Part shown: positions 24,276 through 32,673 of the stretch, piece by piece
Layout: each line of letters starts with the position of its first letter
Numbering within the stretch: position 1 is the first letter of the stretch
Origin: Neobacillus sp. DY30
Lineage (GTDB): Bacteria > Bacillota > Bacilli > Bacillales > Cytobacillaceae
NCBI RefSeq assembly: GCF_030123065.1
Contig: NZ_CP126093.1
Location: forward strand, 1,306,001 to 1,370,000
Length of the DNA: 64,000 nucleotides
Reading direction: 5' to 3'
Notes under the pieces: generated by a model
Seen by the model: only the letters and a program-made list of their open reading frames with translations
What the model was told of the DNA's origin: nothing
The model's database searches: none
Translations under genes and position numbers: made by a program

Positions 24276-24668
24276 TTGTTATCAAAGGAAGATATTGAAT
24301 TTATGCGCAAAACTCGCGCTGAAGTCGTAGCAAATCGCCAGTCATCTATCACACTGATATACGAGGACGGAGGCGAAGTTGATCCGATAACAGACGAGGT
24401 TATTGGCGGAGATGAAAAACCGAAACCAACGGTCGGCGTAGTCACTGAGATATCGTCGCAGGTAAAGATTGACCGGTACTTGGAGAACGGCATTGAAGTC
24501 GAAAAAGGCGACATTTGGTTTAGCGTTGCTATTGGTGAGGTTGCGGACATCTACGAAAATATTAAGTCAGTGGAATACGACGGTAAATCCTACGAAGTTA
24601 TTTCTAAGGATAAAAAAGGCATTGGCGAACGTAATCGTGCCGAGTTTGTCGGGAGGCTGATAACATGA
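24276..24668 (+). CDS. Probable head-closure / head-tail adaptor protein
   Basis: 130 residues from TTG 24276, preceded by TAGGAGGTGAT. Starts SKEDIEFMRKTRAEVVANRQS and has a beta-rich C-terminal part (YENIKSVEYDGKSYEVISKDKKG), the usual look of stopper proteins at this position. Exact family not certain. Confidence 0.65.
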   Translation: MLSKEDIEFMRKTRAEVVANRQSSITLIYEDGGEVDPITDEVIGGDEKPKPTVGVVTEISSQVKIDRYLENGIEVEKGDIWFSVAIGEVADIYENIKSVEYDGKSYEVISKDKKGIGERNRAEFVGRLIT

Positions 24669-25018
24669 GTCGTACATTTACCGTTAATGTGGCCGGATTG
24701 AACGACGTATTGCGCACGCTAGACGCCGGACCGTTAAAAACTGACCTTGATAGGATAACCGAAGCGTACACTCGTAAAATGGCGAACGAAACGGCGCAAG
24801 CGGCTCCGGTTGATACAGGCAGACTAAAAAACTCGTTTCCTCCTAGTGTGCGAAAAGAGGCGGACGTGTCCTGGTCATACGGCTCCGATGTCCCTTATGC
24901 AAAGCGCCAGGAATACGAACACCGCACGAAAAAGGGCTTCGTCCGTAAAACGGTTTGGAATAATCGCGAGCCTTACCGAAACAAAATAAACGAACGCCTC
25001 GGCGAAATGGGGTCGTGA
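24665..25018 (+). CDS. Tail completion protein, HK97 gp10 family
   Basis: 117 residues. Motif APVDTGRLKNSF followed by Y-x-x-x-x-E-Y (PYAKRQEYEHRTKKGF) is the HK97_gp10 hallmark. Needed to join head and tail. Overlaps the previous stop and the next start by four bases each. Confidence 0.85.
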   Translation: MSRTFTVNVAGLNDVLRTLDAGPLKTDLDRITEAYTRKMANETAQAAPVDTGRLKNSFPPSVRKEADVSWSYGSDVPYAKRQEYEHRTKKGFVRKTVWNNREPYRNKINERLGEMGS

Positions 25019-25458
25019 GTATGCAGTATAATTTACAACATTCTTTGCTTACACACATCGAAGTTAAAACGGGCATTAAAGTCGTGTGGATATACGACGG
25101 AGTTAAACTGCCGAAAACAAAACCGTTTATCACGATTGAACAAATGCAAAACAACACGACAATTCTATCGAAACGGCGAGAGGCTGTACGTACTATTTAT
25201 CGTTTTCAAATCGGTTTATTTGCTAGTAGCGCAACGGATCGGGCACTTAAGCAGGACGAATTGAAACGAGTATTGTTATTCGATGAAATAGAATTACTGG
25301 ACGCAACCACACCGGGGAGATACTCGCTCGGGTTTTTTAATGCAAGCATAACGGCTGAGGTTCCGATGCCTGCTGAGGATGTTAGTGACGAAACGAAAAA
25401 ACATCGCATTTACTTCGACGTCGAAGTTGATGTGACATTCAATAAAAACACGCTATAG
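25015..25458 (+). CDS. Probable tail terminator / minor tail protein
   Basis: 147 residues. GTG 25015 or ATG 25021 could be the start. Alpha/beta product (KVVWIYDGVKLPKTKPFITIEQM..., IYRFQIGLFASSATDRALKQDELKRVL). This pattern and its position just before the major tail protein are typical of gpU-like tail terminators. Confidence 0.7.
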   Translation: MSMQYNLQHSLLTHIEVKTGIKVVWIYDGVKLPKTKPFITIEQMQNNTTILSKRREAVRTIYRFQIGLFASSATDRALKQDELKRVLLFDEIELLDATTPGRYSLGFFNASITAEVPMPAEDVSDETKKHRIYFDVEVDVTFNKNTL

Positions 25459-25471
25459 GAGGCGGTTATAA

Positions 25472-25912
25472 ATGGCAATCGAATTTCGCGGTGAAGAACT
25501 TTTATTCGCAGTAGCAATTCCACCAGAAACTACAGGATCAGACACAATTGTTCGCCCGTTTAACCAAACTGGAGGAACTAAAACGATCACTGCTGACGCT
25601 ATCGATTTAGATACAAAAGATAAGACGGGCTCGGATTATGGGAAGGTGACGGAAGAAGTTTCCTTAGAAGGCGTTCTTTCTGAAGGCGATCCGTTCATCG
25701 ACTTTATTAAAGGCGCAATCAGAAACAAAGAACTAGTTAAAATTTACGAGATTAACACACGTACAAAAGAAGCAGAGCATGGCATGTATATGATTTCATC
25801 CTTCGAGAAGTCATTCGGAAATGGCGATTTCGCAACCTATTCTCTAAGCGGTACACTCAACGGATCAGTAACGGAAGAGACACTAGTAACTATTCCGACA
25901 GGAGCAGTTTAA
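25472..25912 (+). CDS. Major tail protein (TP901-1 type)
   Basis: 146 residues. Forms the tail tube. FRGEELLFAVAIPP at the start, TADAIDLDTKDKTGSDYGK, and GDFATYSLSGTLNGSVTEE at the C-terminus match the TP901-1 major tail protein pattern. Codon use is again biased to frequent codons, and a terminator follows. Confidence 0.87.
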   Translation: MAIEFRGEELLFAVAIPPETTGSDTIVRPFNQTGGTKTITADAIDLDTKDKTGSDYGKVTEEVSLEGVLSEGDPFIDFIKGAIRNKELVKIYEINTRTKEAEHGMYMISSFEKSFGNGDFATYSLSGTLNGSVTEETLVTIPTGAV

Positions 25913-25922
25913 TCAAACACGG

Positions 25923-25950
25923 CGGGCCTATTTGGCTCGTCTTTTATTTT
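25923..25950 (+). terminator. Rho-independent terminator after major tail protein
   Basis: CGGGCC-TATTT-GGCTCG (one G-U pair) followed by TCTTTTATTTTT. Confidence 0.75.
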
Positions 25951-25979
25951 TGAAAATTAACCAAAAGGGGTTTTTATAG

Positions 25980-26345
25980 ATGGCAAGGTTCGAAGTTAAC
26001 GGCAAGGAATACGAATTAAAATTAACATTCGCAAGTGTTAAGCATTTAGACGGTTTGTTCGAAGGCGGTTCGCTAGGCTTAATCGGTAAAGCAATCGCGG
26101 GCGAATTAGATACATTTACGCATATTGTTCACGCAGGGCTATTCCATACTGGCGAAAATATTGCGTACAAAGACGTTGAAAAGGCTATCGAAGAGGCGTT
26201 CGAGGCGGAAAAGCTCGACATGGAATACGTACTTAAAACATCTAACGAGGTTGTTTCGGAAAGTTTTTTCTACAAGAAGATAGTAGCGAAACTAGTGGCG
26301 AAGAATCCGGAAGCAATGGCGCAAATGCAGGAACTTCTCAAGTAG
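25980..26345 (+). CDS. Tail assembly chaperone (gpG-like, zero-frame product)
   Basis: 121 residues. Begins ARFEVNGKEYELKLTFASVKHLDGLF, the standard opening of Gram-positive tail assembly chaperones. It wraps the tape measure protein during tail assembly. Terminates at TAG 26343-26345. A longer -1 frameshift product shares its first 97 codons (see next entry). Confidence 0.85.
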   Translation: MARFEVNGKEYELKLTFASVKHLDGLFEGGSLGLIGKAIAGELDTFTHIVHAGLFHTGENIAYKDVEKAIEEAFEAEKLDMEYVLKTSNEVVSESFFYKKIVAKLVAKNPEAMAQMQELLK

Positions 26346-26644
26346 ACAAAGCGCTGTCGGACGGCTGGCGCTATCTCGGACTCAGGCCTGCGGAAGTCTA
26401 TGCGTTAACTCATCGCGAGTTTACTATCTTACTTAATGCGCAACGTGAGCGTCAGTATGACGAGTTTGAACGTGAAGCTATGTTCGCTATGATGCGCGAG
26501 TCAGCACACCGGGCCAAGCGTCCGAAGGCTAGTGACTTATTTAAACGACCTAAGAATGGCGAAAAGGATGAACGCAAACTTGAGGCGATGGTAAAACAAG
26601 CGGAGCATGCCTCCGAATGGTTATCGCAATTTGATTTTAAGTAA
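25980..26644 (+). CDS. Tail assembly chaperone fusion (gpGT-like) by -1 programmed frameshift
   Basis: Predicted join 25980..26270, 26270..26644, 221 residues. The zero frame has T-TTT-TTC at 26264-26270, a canonical X-XXY-YYZ slippery heptamer. After slipping, the -1 frame is open to TAA 26642-26644. It reads LQEDSSETSGEESG..., a low-complexity linker, then a helical domain (ALSDGWRYLGLRPAEVYALTH). Both products are needed in most long-tailed phages. The downstream frame has no own start or ribosome site, which supports frameshifting. Confidence 0.85.
26264..26270 (+). promoter_or_regulatory. -1 ribosomal frameshift slippery heptamer
   Basis: T TTT TTC read in the chaperone frame. It lies 26 codons before the zero-frame stop. 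No strong downstream pseudoknot was identified by eye. Confidence 0.8.
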
Positions 26645-26664
26645 TACGGGAAAGGAGGGAGAAT

Positions 26665-29600
26665 ATGGCGGATCAAAATATTCTCGTCCAGGTAGGTGCG
26701 GACATATCGAACCTTACGAGTGGGTTAAACCAGGCGAGCCGGCAAGTTTCGGGATTTGTTCGCGATACGCAAAAAGGGTTCCAGGCGCTAGGTGATCTCG
26801 GGAAAGTTGTAACGGGTTTCGGGCTAGCAGTTGCAGCGGGGCTAGGCGGTGCTGTTAAGACAGCGGCGGACTTTGATACGGCCATTCGTAAAGCTGGCGC
26901 TATTGCCGGCGCAAGTGCGAAAGAATTAGACGACATGAAGGACGCGGCACTTGACCTCGGAGCAACTACGTCCAAAAGTGCGAAGGAAGTCGCAAATGCT
27001 ATGACGGAATTAGCGGCAAAAGGATTCGACGCAAATCAAACAATTGCGGCCATGCCCGGCATTATTAAAGCGGCGGAGGCATCCGGCGAAGACCTAGCGC
27101 TAGTATCTGACACGATCACGTCAGCACTCAACGCGTTTCGAATGGAAGCGAGCGAGGCGAATAAGGTAGCGGACGTTATGGCGATGACTGCGAATAAATC
27201 TGCTGCGGGTATTGCCGACATGCAGTACGCGTTCAAATATGCGGCGCCAGCGGCGGCACAACTCGGCATTTCGATGGAAGAACTTGCGGCTGCTACCGGT
27301 ATTATGGCAAATGCTGGAATTAAGGGGGAGACGGCTGGTACAACGCTCCGAATGGCGATGTTACGACTCGTTAAGCCTCCGAAACAGGCGCAGAAAGCAC
27401 TCGACAAGCTAGGTATTGCGGTACAGGATCAAAACGGAAAGTTTAAATCCTTGCAGACGCTGATTGGCGAATTGCAGGTCGGAATGGACGGTATGACCGA
27501 GTCGCAGAAAATGGCGGCAATCGGCGCAATATTCGGGGCTGAAGCAATGTCCGGTATGATGACGCTAATCGGAAACGGACCGGCGGCACTCGGTGAATTT
27601 ACGAAGGCACTCGAAGAAAGTGGCGGAATGGCGGCGGAGACAGCCGAGCAGATGAAGGCCGGTATCGGCGGTGCGCTCGAGCGGTTAAAGGGTGCTATCG
27701 AATCACTCGTTATTTCAATCGGCGACCAACTCGTGCCTTACGTCATTGCAGTAGCTGATTTTCTCGGTAAAGTAGTTAATAAGTTTAACTCGCTCAGCGA
27801 CGCAACCAAGAAATTCCTCGTCGTAGGAGCGGCACTCACGGCAATCTTAGCTTTATTTGTCGGACCTATGTTAATTATTATTGGATTTATCCCGTCCATT
27901 GTCGCAGGCTTTGGGGCTATCGCAACCATGTTCGGACTTAGTTCGATGGCTTTGCTAAAGCTCGTTGGTATTATTGGTGGAGCGATTGCGGCGATTGTGC
28001 TAATTGGTTCGGCGTTATATATCGCATATAACGAGATAGAATGGTTCCGAAACGGAGTTAACGCGGCTTGGGCGTGGATTATTGAAACGACTAAGAAAGT
28101 AGCGACGGCAACGAAGGAAGCTTTTGCGGTTATGGTAAAGGCGACAGCCGAAGGAACGAGAGCGTTCGTTGCGGGTATTATTCCGGCTCTAGAATCGTTC
28201 AGAGATAAAGCCGTCAACGCATTCGAAAAAGTTTCGGCATTGGTGGCGCCAATCATCGGGGGTATCATCGAAAAACTAACCAACTTCGGCAATGCGGCAA
28301 AAGAAGCGTTCGGCAAAGCGATGAACCTCGATTTTAGCGGTGTGATGGAGTTGGCTGCGAAATTTCTTCCGTCTCTTATCGGTTATCTGCTTGGCGGAAT
28401 TCCTCGCCTAATTATTATTGGTGTAAATATCGTAAAGGCAATCGCCGACGGAATGGGTCTGACAGTGCCGGAATTAATGACGAAAGTCGTCGATTCCATT
28501 ACCGGAATGATCGATACATTCGTGGCGAATCTGCCGATATTTCTTGAAGCGGGTGTGCAATTAATTACGAGCATATTGGGCGGAATACTTTCGCAAATTC
28601 CAACGCTCATCGGGTTTATTACGGAACTCGTAAATACATTTGCAGAGACGATAACAACGGTACTACCTAAACTGACGACAGCAGGTACGCAAATCTTGAC
28701 GACGTTAGTCCTCGGAATTGCCTTGGCATTGCCTCAATTAATCACGGCGGCAATCGATGTTTTTACTACGTTACTAAACGCAATCATTTCGGCACTACCT
28801 TTAATTATTAACGCTGGAATTGAGGTATTAATGGCGTTAATTACCGGAATTATCCAAGCGCTGCCTTTGATTATTGACGCAGGCTTTAAGTTAGTTACAT
28901 CGCTTATTGACGGAATAATCTCTATGATTCCGAGTCTAATTGAGGTTGCGTTGTTGCTCATTATGTCGGTAGTCCAGCTATTAATCGAAAACTTACCGGC
29001 GATTATCGACGCTGGTGTTCAGATTCTAATGGCGTTGATTGGTGGATTGATTAAGATATTGCCGATGCTGATTGATACTGCGATTATGTTAGTTTTCGCA
29101 ATTGTTGGCGCACTAATAGCGAACTTACCGGCGATTCTTAACGCAGGAGTAAAGTTGGTTATGGCGCTTATCCAGGGACTGATTAAAATAATACCGATGT
29201 TAATTCAGACTGCTATAAAATTAGCCATATCGATAATTAAGGCCATTATCCAGCATTTACCGCAAATTCTTAGCGCAGGTGCTCAGCTTGTACTCGCGTT
29301 AATCAAGGGCTTAGTTTCTATCATCGGTCAACTCATAAGTGCGGCGTTTAGTATCGGAAGCACAATCGTCAAGGAGATAAGCAAAGTCGACTTACTACAG
29401 GTAGGGAAAAACATCATCAGCGGATTAATCCGAGGGATAAGTTCGATGGCGTCAGCCGTATGGAATAAAGCAAAGGAAATTGCGGCCGGTGTTGGAAACA
29501 CGATTAAAAAGGCGCTAAACATCCATTCACCTTCGCGAGTAATGATGGAGCTCGGCGTATACACAGGCGAAGGCTTCGCAAAGGGTATCGAGTCGATGGT

Positions 29601-29886
29601 CCGTAAGGTACAAGGAGTAACTTCGGACATGGCTAACGCAGCATTGCCGGAAACATCTACGCTATCCTTAGCGTACGAAACTCCGAGCATGGGCGCATTG
29701 GCGGTACAGTCGGCCGGAAGTCTTGAAGTAATTCAGCAGTCCGCAGACAATAACCGTCCAATTTATATTACGAATGTCGTTGAGATGGACGGAGTAGAAG
29801 TAGCGAGAATCACCGAACCATATCTCGACACTATGCAATCAGATAAATTTAATCTTCGCGCAAGGATGGGAGGTTTGAAGCGATGA
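26665..29886 (+). CDS. Tail tape measure protein
   Basis: 1073 residues, the longest gene. N-terminal TP901-type domain with an alanine-rich helical region (ADFDTAIRKAGAIAGASAKEL). Hydrophobic segments at ~385-455. From ~620 to ~905 come about seven imperfect 38-39-residue hydrophobic repeats around ALPLIINAG, NLPAIIDAG, NLPAILNAG and HLPQILSAG. The C-terminal NIHSPSRVMMELG motif is common in these proteins. Sets tail length and may pass into the host membrane on infection. AAAGGAGGGAG upstream; the 3' end overlaps dit by four bases. Confidence 0.95.
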   Translation: MADQNILVQVGADISNLTSGLNQASRQVSGFVRDTQKGFQALGDLGKVVTGFGLAVAAGLGGAVKTAADFDTAIRKAGAIAGASAKELDDMKDAALDLGATTSKSAKEVANAMTELAAKGFDANQTIAAMPGIIKAAEASGEDLALVSDTITSALNAFRMEASEANKVADVMAMTANKSAAGIADMQYAFKYAAPAAAQLGISMEELAAATGIMANAGIKGETAGTTLRMAMLRLVKPPKQAQKALDKLGIAVQDQNGKFKSLQTLIGELQVGMDGMTESQKMAAIGAIFGAEAMSGMMTLIGNGPAALGEFTKALEESGGMAAETAEQMKAGIGGALERLKGAIESLVISIGDQLVPYVIAVADFLGKVVNKFNSLSDATKKFLVVGAALTAILALFVGPMLIIIGFIPSIVAGFGAIATMFGLSSMALLKLVGIIGGAIAAIVLIGSALYIAYNEIEWFRNGVNAAWAWIIETTKKVATATKEAFAVMVKATAEGTRAFVAGIIPALESFRDKAVNAFEKVSALVAPIIGGIIEKLTNFGNAAKEAFGKAMNLDFSGVMELAAKFLPSLIGYLLGGIPRLIIIGVNIVKAIADGMGLTVPELMTKVVDSITGMIDTFVANLPIFLEAGVQLITSILGGILSQIPTLIGFITELVNTFAETITTVLPKLTTAGTQILTTLVLGIALALPQLITAAIDVFTTLLNAIISALPLIINAGIEVLMALITGIIQALPLIIDAGFKLVTSLIDGIISMIPSLIEVALLLIMSVVQLLIENLPAIIDAGVQILMALIGGLIKILPMLIDTAIMLVFAIVGALIANLPAILNAGVKLVMALIQGLIKIIPMLIQTAIKLAISIIKAIIQHLPQILSAGAQLVLALIKGLVSIIGQLISAAFSIGSTIVKEISKVDLLQVGKNIISGLIRGISSMASAVWNKAKEIAAGVGNTIKKALNIHSPSRVMMELGVYTGEGFAKGIESMVRKVQGVTSDMANAALPETSTLSLAYETPSMGALAVQSAGSLEVIQQSADNNRPIYITNVVEMDGVEVARITEPYLDTMQSDKFNLRARMGGLKR

Positions 29887-30686
29887 ACACGATAATTGAG
29901 CGGTTAGATGGAACGGTTTACGACCTTGAGGAACTCGGAATTACAACGCGTGACTTTGTAGTTTCATCGCTGACGCCTCGCCATTCTTTCGAAATTGTCC
30001 AGGGAAGGCACGGCACAGTAGACATGGGAACGGAATACGATCCGAGAAATATCACCGTTTCCTTTTACGCTAAAGCGGTCGACCAGGAAGATTACGCTAG
30101 GCTACGACATGAGGTATTTCGGATGTTTCAGACGGCAGAAGCGTTCTACGTCACGGAGTCGAGACATCCGGATAAGCGATGGCTCGTAAAGGTGGCGGCG
30201 CCTTTTAGTCCGGAACAACAGCAGTTATACGGATTTTTCGTAGTAGAACTAGTCACCGTTGAACAGCCGTTTGCAGAGTCCGTCCTAACTACGTTAGACC
30301 CAAATACGGCGGCTGCGCAAATTACCGGCACCGGTAGTCGTGAAATTAATTACCGACATTCGGCGAGCTCGTTCGAAATCTATAACGAAGGTGATGTCGC
30401 GGTTAATCCTCGCGAAATGCCGTTAGTCATAACGTTTAAGGGCGCGTCCACTAACTTAAAAATAACGAACTTAACTACCGGAGACGTGTGGCAGTATACC
30501 GGAACAACTGCCGTATCAGACACGGTTAAACTTGACGGAATACGTGCGACAAAGAACGGTCTTTCTATTTTTCGGAATACGAACCGTAAATTAATTAGAC
30601 TTGCCGAAGGTTGGAATGACTTTCAAATAACGGGAGCGACAGGTGCGTATGAGATTACGTTCGACTTCCGTTTTTACACTATTTAG
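29883..30686 (+). CDS. Distal tail protein (Dit)
   Basis: 267 residues. N-terminal Sipho_tail domain (LEELGITTRDFVVSSLTPRHS, GRHGTVDMGTEYDPRNITVSF), C-terminal galectin-like beta domain (GDVWQYTGTTAV..., YEITFDFRFYTI). Forms the hexameric hub at the tail tip that connects tube to Tal and receptor-binding proteins. Start overlaps the tape measure stop. Confidence 0.87.
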   Translation: MNTIIERLDGTVYDLEELGITTRDFVVSSLTPRHSFEIVQGRHGTVDMGTEYDPRNITVSFYAKAVDQEDYARLRHEVFRMFQTAEAFYVTESRHPDKRWLVKVAAPFSPEQQQLYGFFVVELVTVEQPFAESVLTTLDPNTAAAQITGTGSREINYRHSASSFEIYNEGDVAVNPREMPLVITFKGASTNLKITNLTTGDVWQYTGTTAVSDTVKLDGIRATKNGLSIFRNTNRKLIRLAEGWNDFQITGATGAYEITFDFRFYTI

Positions 30687-30701
30687 TAAGGAGGGCAAGT
30701 A

Positions 30702-32561
30702 ATGACGATACAACTTAAACGTAACGATACCAAAGACGTTATCGGATATACGATGACCAATGCGGACGGTACTCCGGTTAACTTAACGGGTGCCACTGTC
30801 CGTTTTATTATGGGCAAAGGAAACACGTTAATTACGAATGCAGCGGCAACGATTGTCAATGCGGCTGCCGGTACCGTTGAGTATACACTTACGGAAACAG
30901 ATACGTTAGCAGCGGGCGTGTTTCAAGCCGAGTTTGAGGTAACGTTTTCGAACGGTAAAGTTAAAACGTTTCCGAATAACGGATATATTAAACTGCACAT
31001 CCAGTCTAATATCGACAGTAACCAATCGACATATATTGAGGATCAGATAGCCTATCGTGTGTCCGATATTCAGATATTGAAAAATTCAATTCAAGCACAG
31101 CTCAATCAGTTTGCAGTCGGTGCTACAAATGCAGAAACTTCTCAAGCAAGGGTGGAAGCTGACGGCACAACTAACGCAACTTTAAAGGCAAGACTCGATA
31201 AAAAAGAGACTAAATTTGCGAATGACATTGCTTCTCTAACGACGTCTGTGGCACAAAATATGAAGAAAACGTTTGTGAGTGTTACGGATTACGGGGCAAA
31301 AGGTGACGGTGTAACCGATGATACAATAGCCATACAGAATGCTATAAACACTGGAAAATACGTATTCTTTCCATCAGGAACTTATTTATTAAATGGTTCT
31401 ATAGCAAGCGCAAACCTTTATTTGTTTGGTAGTGGATACGAAGAAGTAGAGATTATAACGTCTGCACCAACTGTATTCACTAATGCAACAAAAGGAACAA
31501 TCAAGGGTTTAAAATTCAAGTCAAACACACCATTAACAGGAACTTTATTCACAAATAGTGTAAGTAATTTTAGTAGTCACGTTAAAAACTGTTATTTTCA
31601 AGACTACGAATACGCTTTTTACTTCCCTACTTATGGAAATGGTGTAAGACTAGAAGAATGTTATTTCCGACACGGGAAAGTTGGGTTACATTTAAACTTG
31701 GCTCATGCAACCTCAATAATTAACTGTAGGTTTTGGCAACAATCACAAAACAGTTTTATTATCGAAAGAGCAACAGGAGGTTATGTGAAAGGGTGCGATT
31801 TTGTCGGAACACAAGGAAGACCAGCAACGGCAAAATTTTATTCTTCGTCGTTTTCGTTTGAGGATAACTATATGGAAGGCTATCCAAGTACAGGCGCATC
31901 AAACGAGGCTTTTGTATTAGTGGATTACAACAAGGATTCCAATATGCCTTCGTTTTATGACAATTTAATTAACTGTAAAGCCATTTATACAAATGGAATT
32001 AAGTTTACAAATATAGCGCCAACACAGACAGAAATGAACAATTCTTTCTTTGCTCTGCAAAAAAATATAATTCTTGACGTTGCTACTCCTATATCCATTA
32101 CTTTAAACAAGTTTTCTAAGATAAGAAGTATTGGAAATTCAGGTTTAAGCACATTTCAAGAAAAAAGGTATTATTCAAGTATTGTGGATTATTACACACC
32201 TGCAATCGGAACAGTTGTTGTTCCTATAGACGGTGGGATAGTAAATGATGCTTTCGGATTAGCTAATGGAGATAATACAATCAAGGCTCATGCTACGGGC
32301 ATAAGATATATGGTAGAGGTAAAAGGTAGTATTGTAACATCTGTTGCTAATTCGGGTGTCGATATAAAACTTAGAGATGTTAACGGGACTACGTTAAAAA
32401 CATTTAGGGTTGTCACGCCTAACATCGGAGAAACTCCATTCAACTGCTATATAGTGGATACGTCAGAATCGAATAGTTCCTATCGAGTGGATACTACCAG
32501 TATATCAGGAACTACACTCCCTGATTCTGTAAAGTTTTTCGTAGAACTCAAAGAGCTTTAA
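30702..32561 (+). CDS. Tail spike: BppU-like N-terminus fused to pectate-lyase-fold domain
   Basis: 619 residues. Residues 1-~110 resemble the BppU/Dit-attachment N-domain (TIQLKRNDTKDVIGYTMTNA). A helical connector (~115-190) follows. Then FVSVTDYGAKGDGVTDDTIA, the pectate lyase superfamily entry motif, opens a right-handed beta helix (to ~480), ending in a beta-rich tip. Probably binds or degrades a cell-surface glycan. From ~31,260 the DNA becomes AT-rich, so the spike part looks exchanged. It lies between dit and tal, not after tal as usual. Confidence 0.82.
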   Translation: MTIQLKRNDTKDVIGYTMTNADGTPVNLTGATVRFIMGKGNTLITNAAATIVNAAAGTVEYTLTETDTLAAGVFQAEFEVTFSNGKVKTFPNNGYIKLHIQSNIDSNQSTYIEDQIAYRVSDIQILKNSIQAQLNQFAVGATNAETSQARVEADGTTNATLKARLDKKETKFANDIASLTTSVAQNMKKTFVSVTDYGAKGDGVTDDTIAIQNAINTGKYVFFPSGTYLLNGSIASANLYLFGSGYEEVEIITSAPTVFTNATKGTIKGLKFKSNTPLTGTLFTNSVSNFSSHVKNCYFQDYEYAFYFPTYGNGVRLEECYFRHGKVGLHLNLAHATSIINCRFWQQSQNSFIIERATGGYVKGCDFVGTQGRPATAKFYSSSFSFEDNYMEGYPSTGASNEAFVLVDYNKDSNMPSFYDNLINCKAIYTNGIKFTNIAPTQTEMNNSFFALQKNIILDVATPISITLNKFSKIRSIGNSGLSTFQEKRYYSSIVDYYTPAIGTVVVPIDGGIVNDAFGLANGDNTIKAHATGIRYMVEVKGSIVTSVANSGVDIKLRDVNGTTLKTFRVVTPNIGETPFNCYIVDTSESNSSYRVDTTSISGTTLPDSVKFFVELKEL

Positions 32562-32625
32562 TTCGTTCTTGGAAGAATTAACGACGATAATTAGTTTCGA
32601 AAAGACAGTGTAAATTTACACAACG

Positions 32626-32652
32626 GAGGGCTCATCGCGAGTCCTCTTTTTT
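32626..32652 (+). terminator. Rho-independent terminator after tail spike
   Basis: GAGGGCTC (32626-32633), loop ATCGC, GAGTCCTC (32639-32646; one G-U), then T6. Confidence 0.85.
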
Positions 32653-32673
32653 ATTTGTAAAGGCGGTGAAATA

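Noticed and set aside
27738..28316. Long antisense ORFs opposite the tape measure gene
   Set aside because: Mirror of a repetitive hydrophobic coding sequence; no ribosome sites and no coding character of their own.
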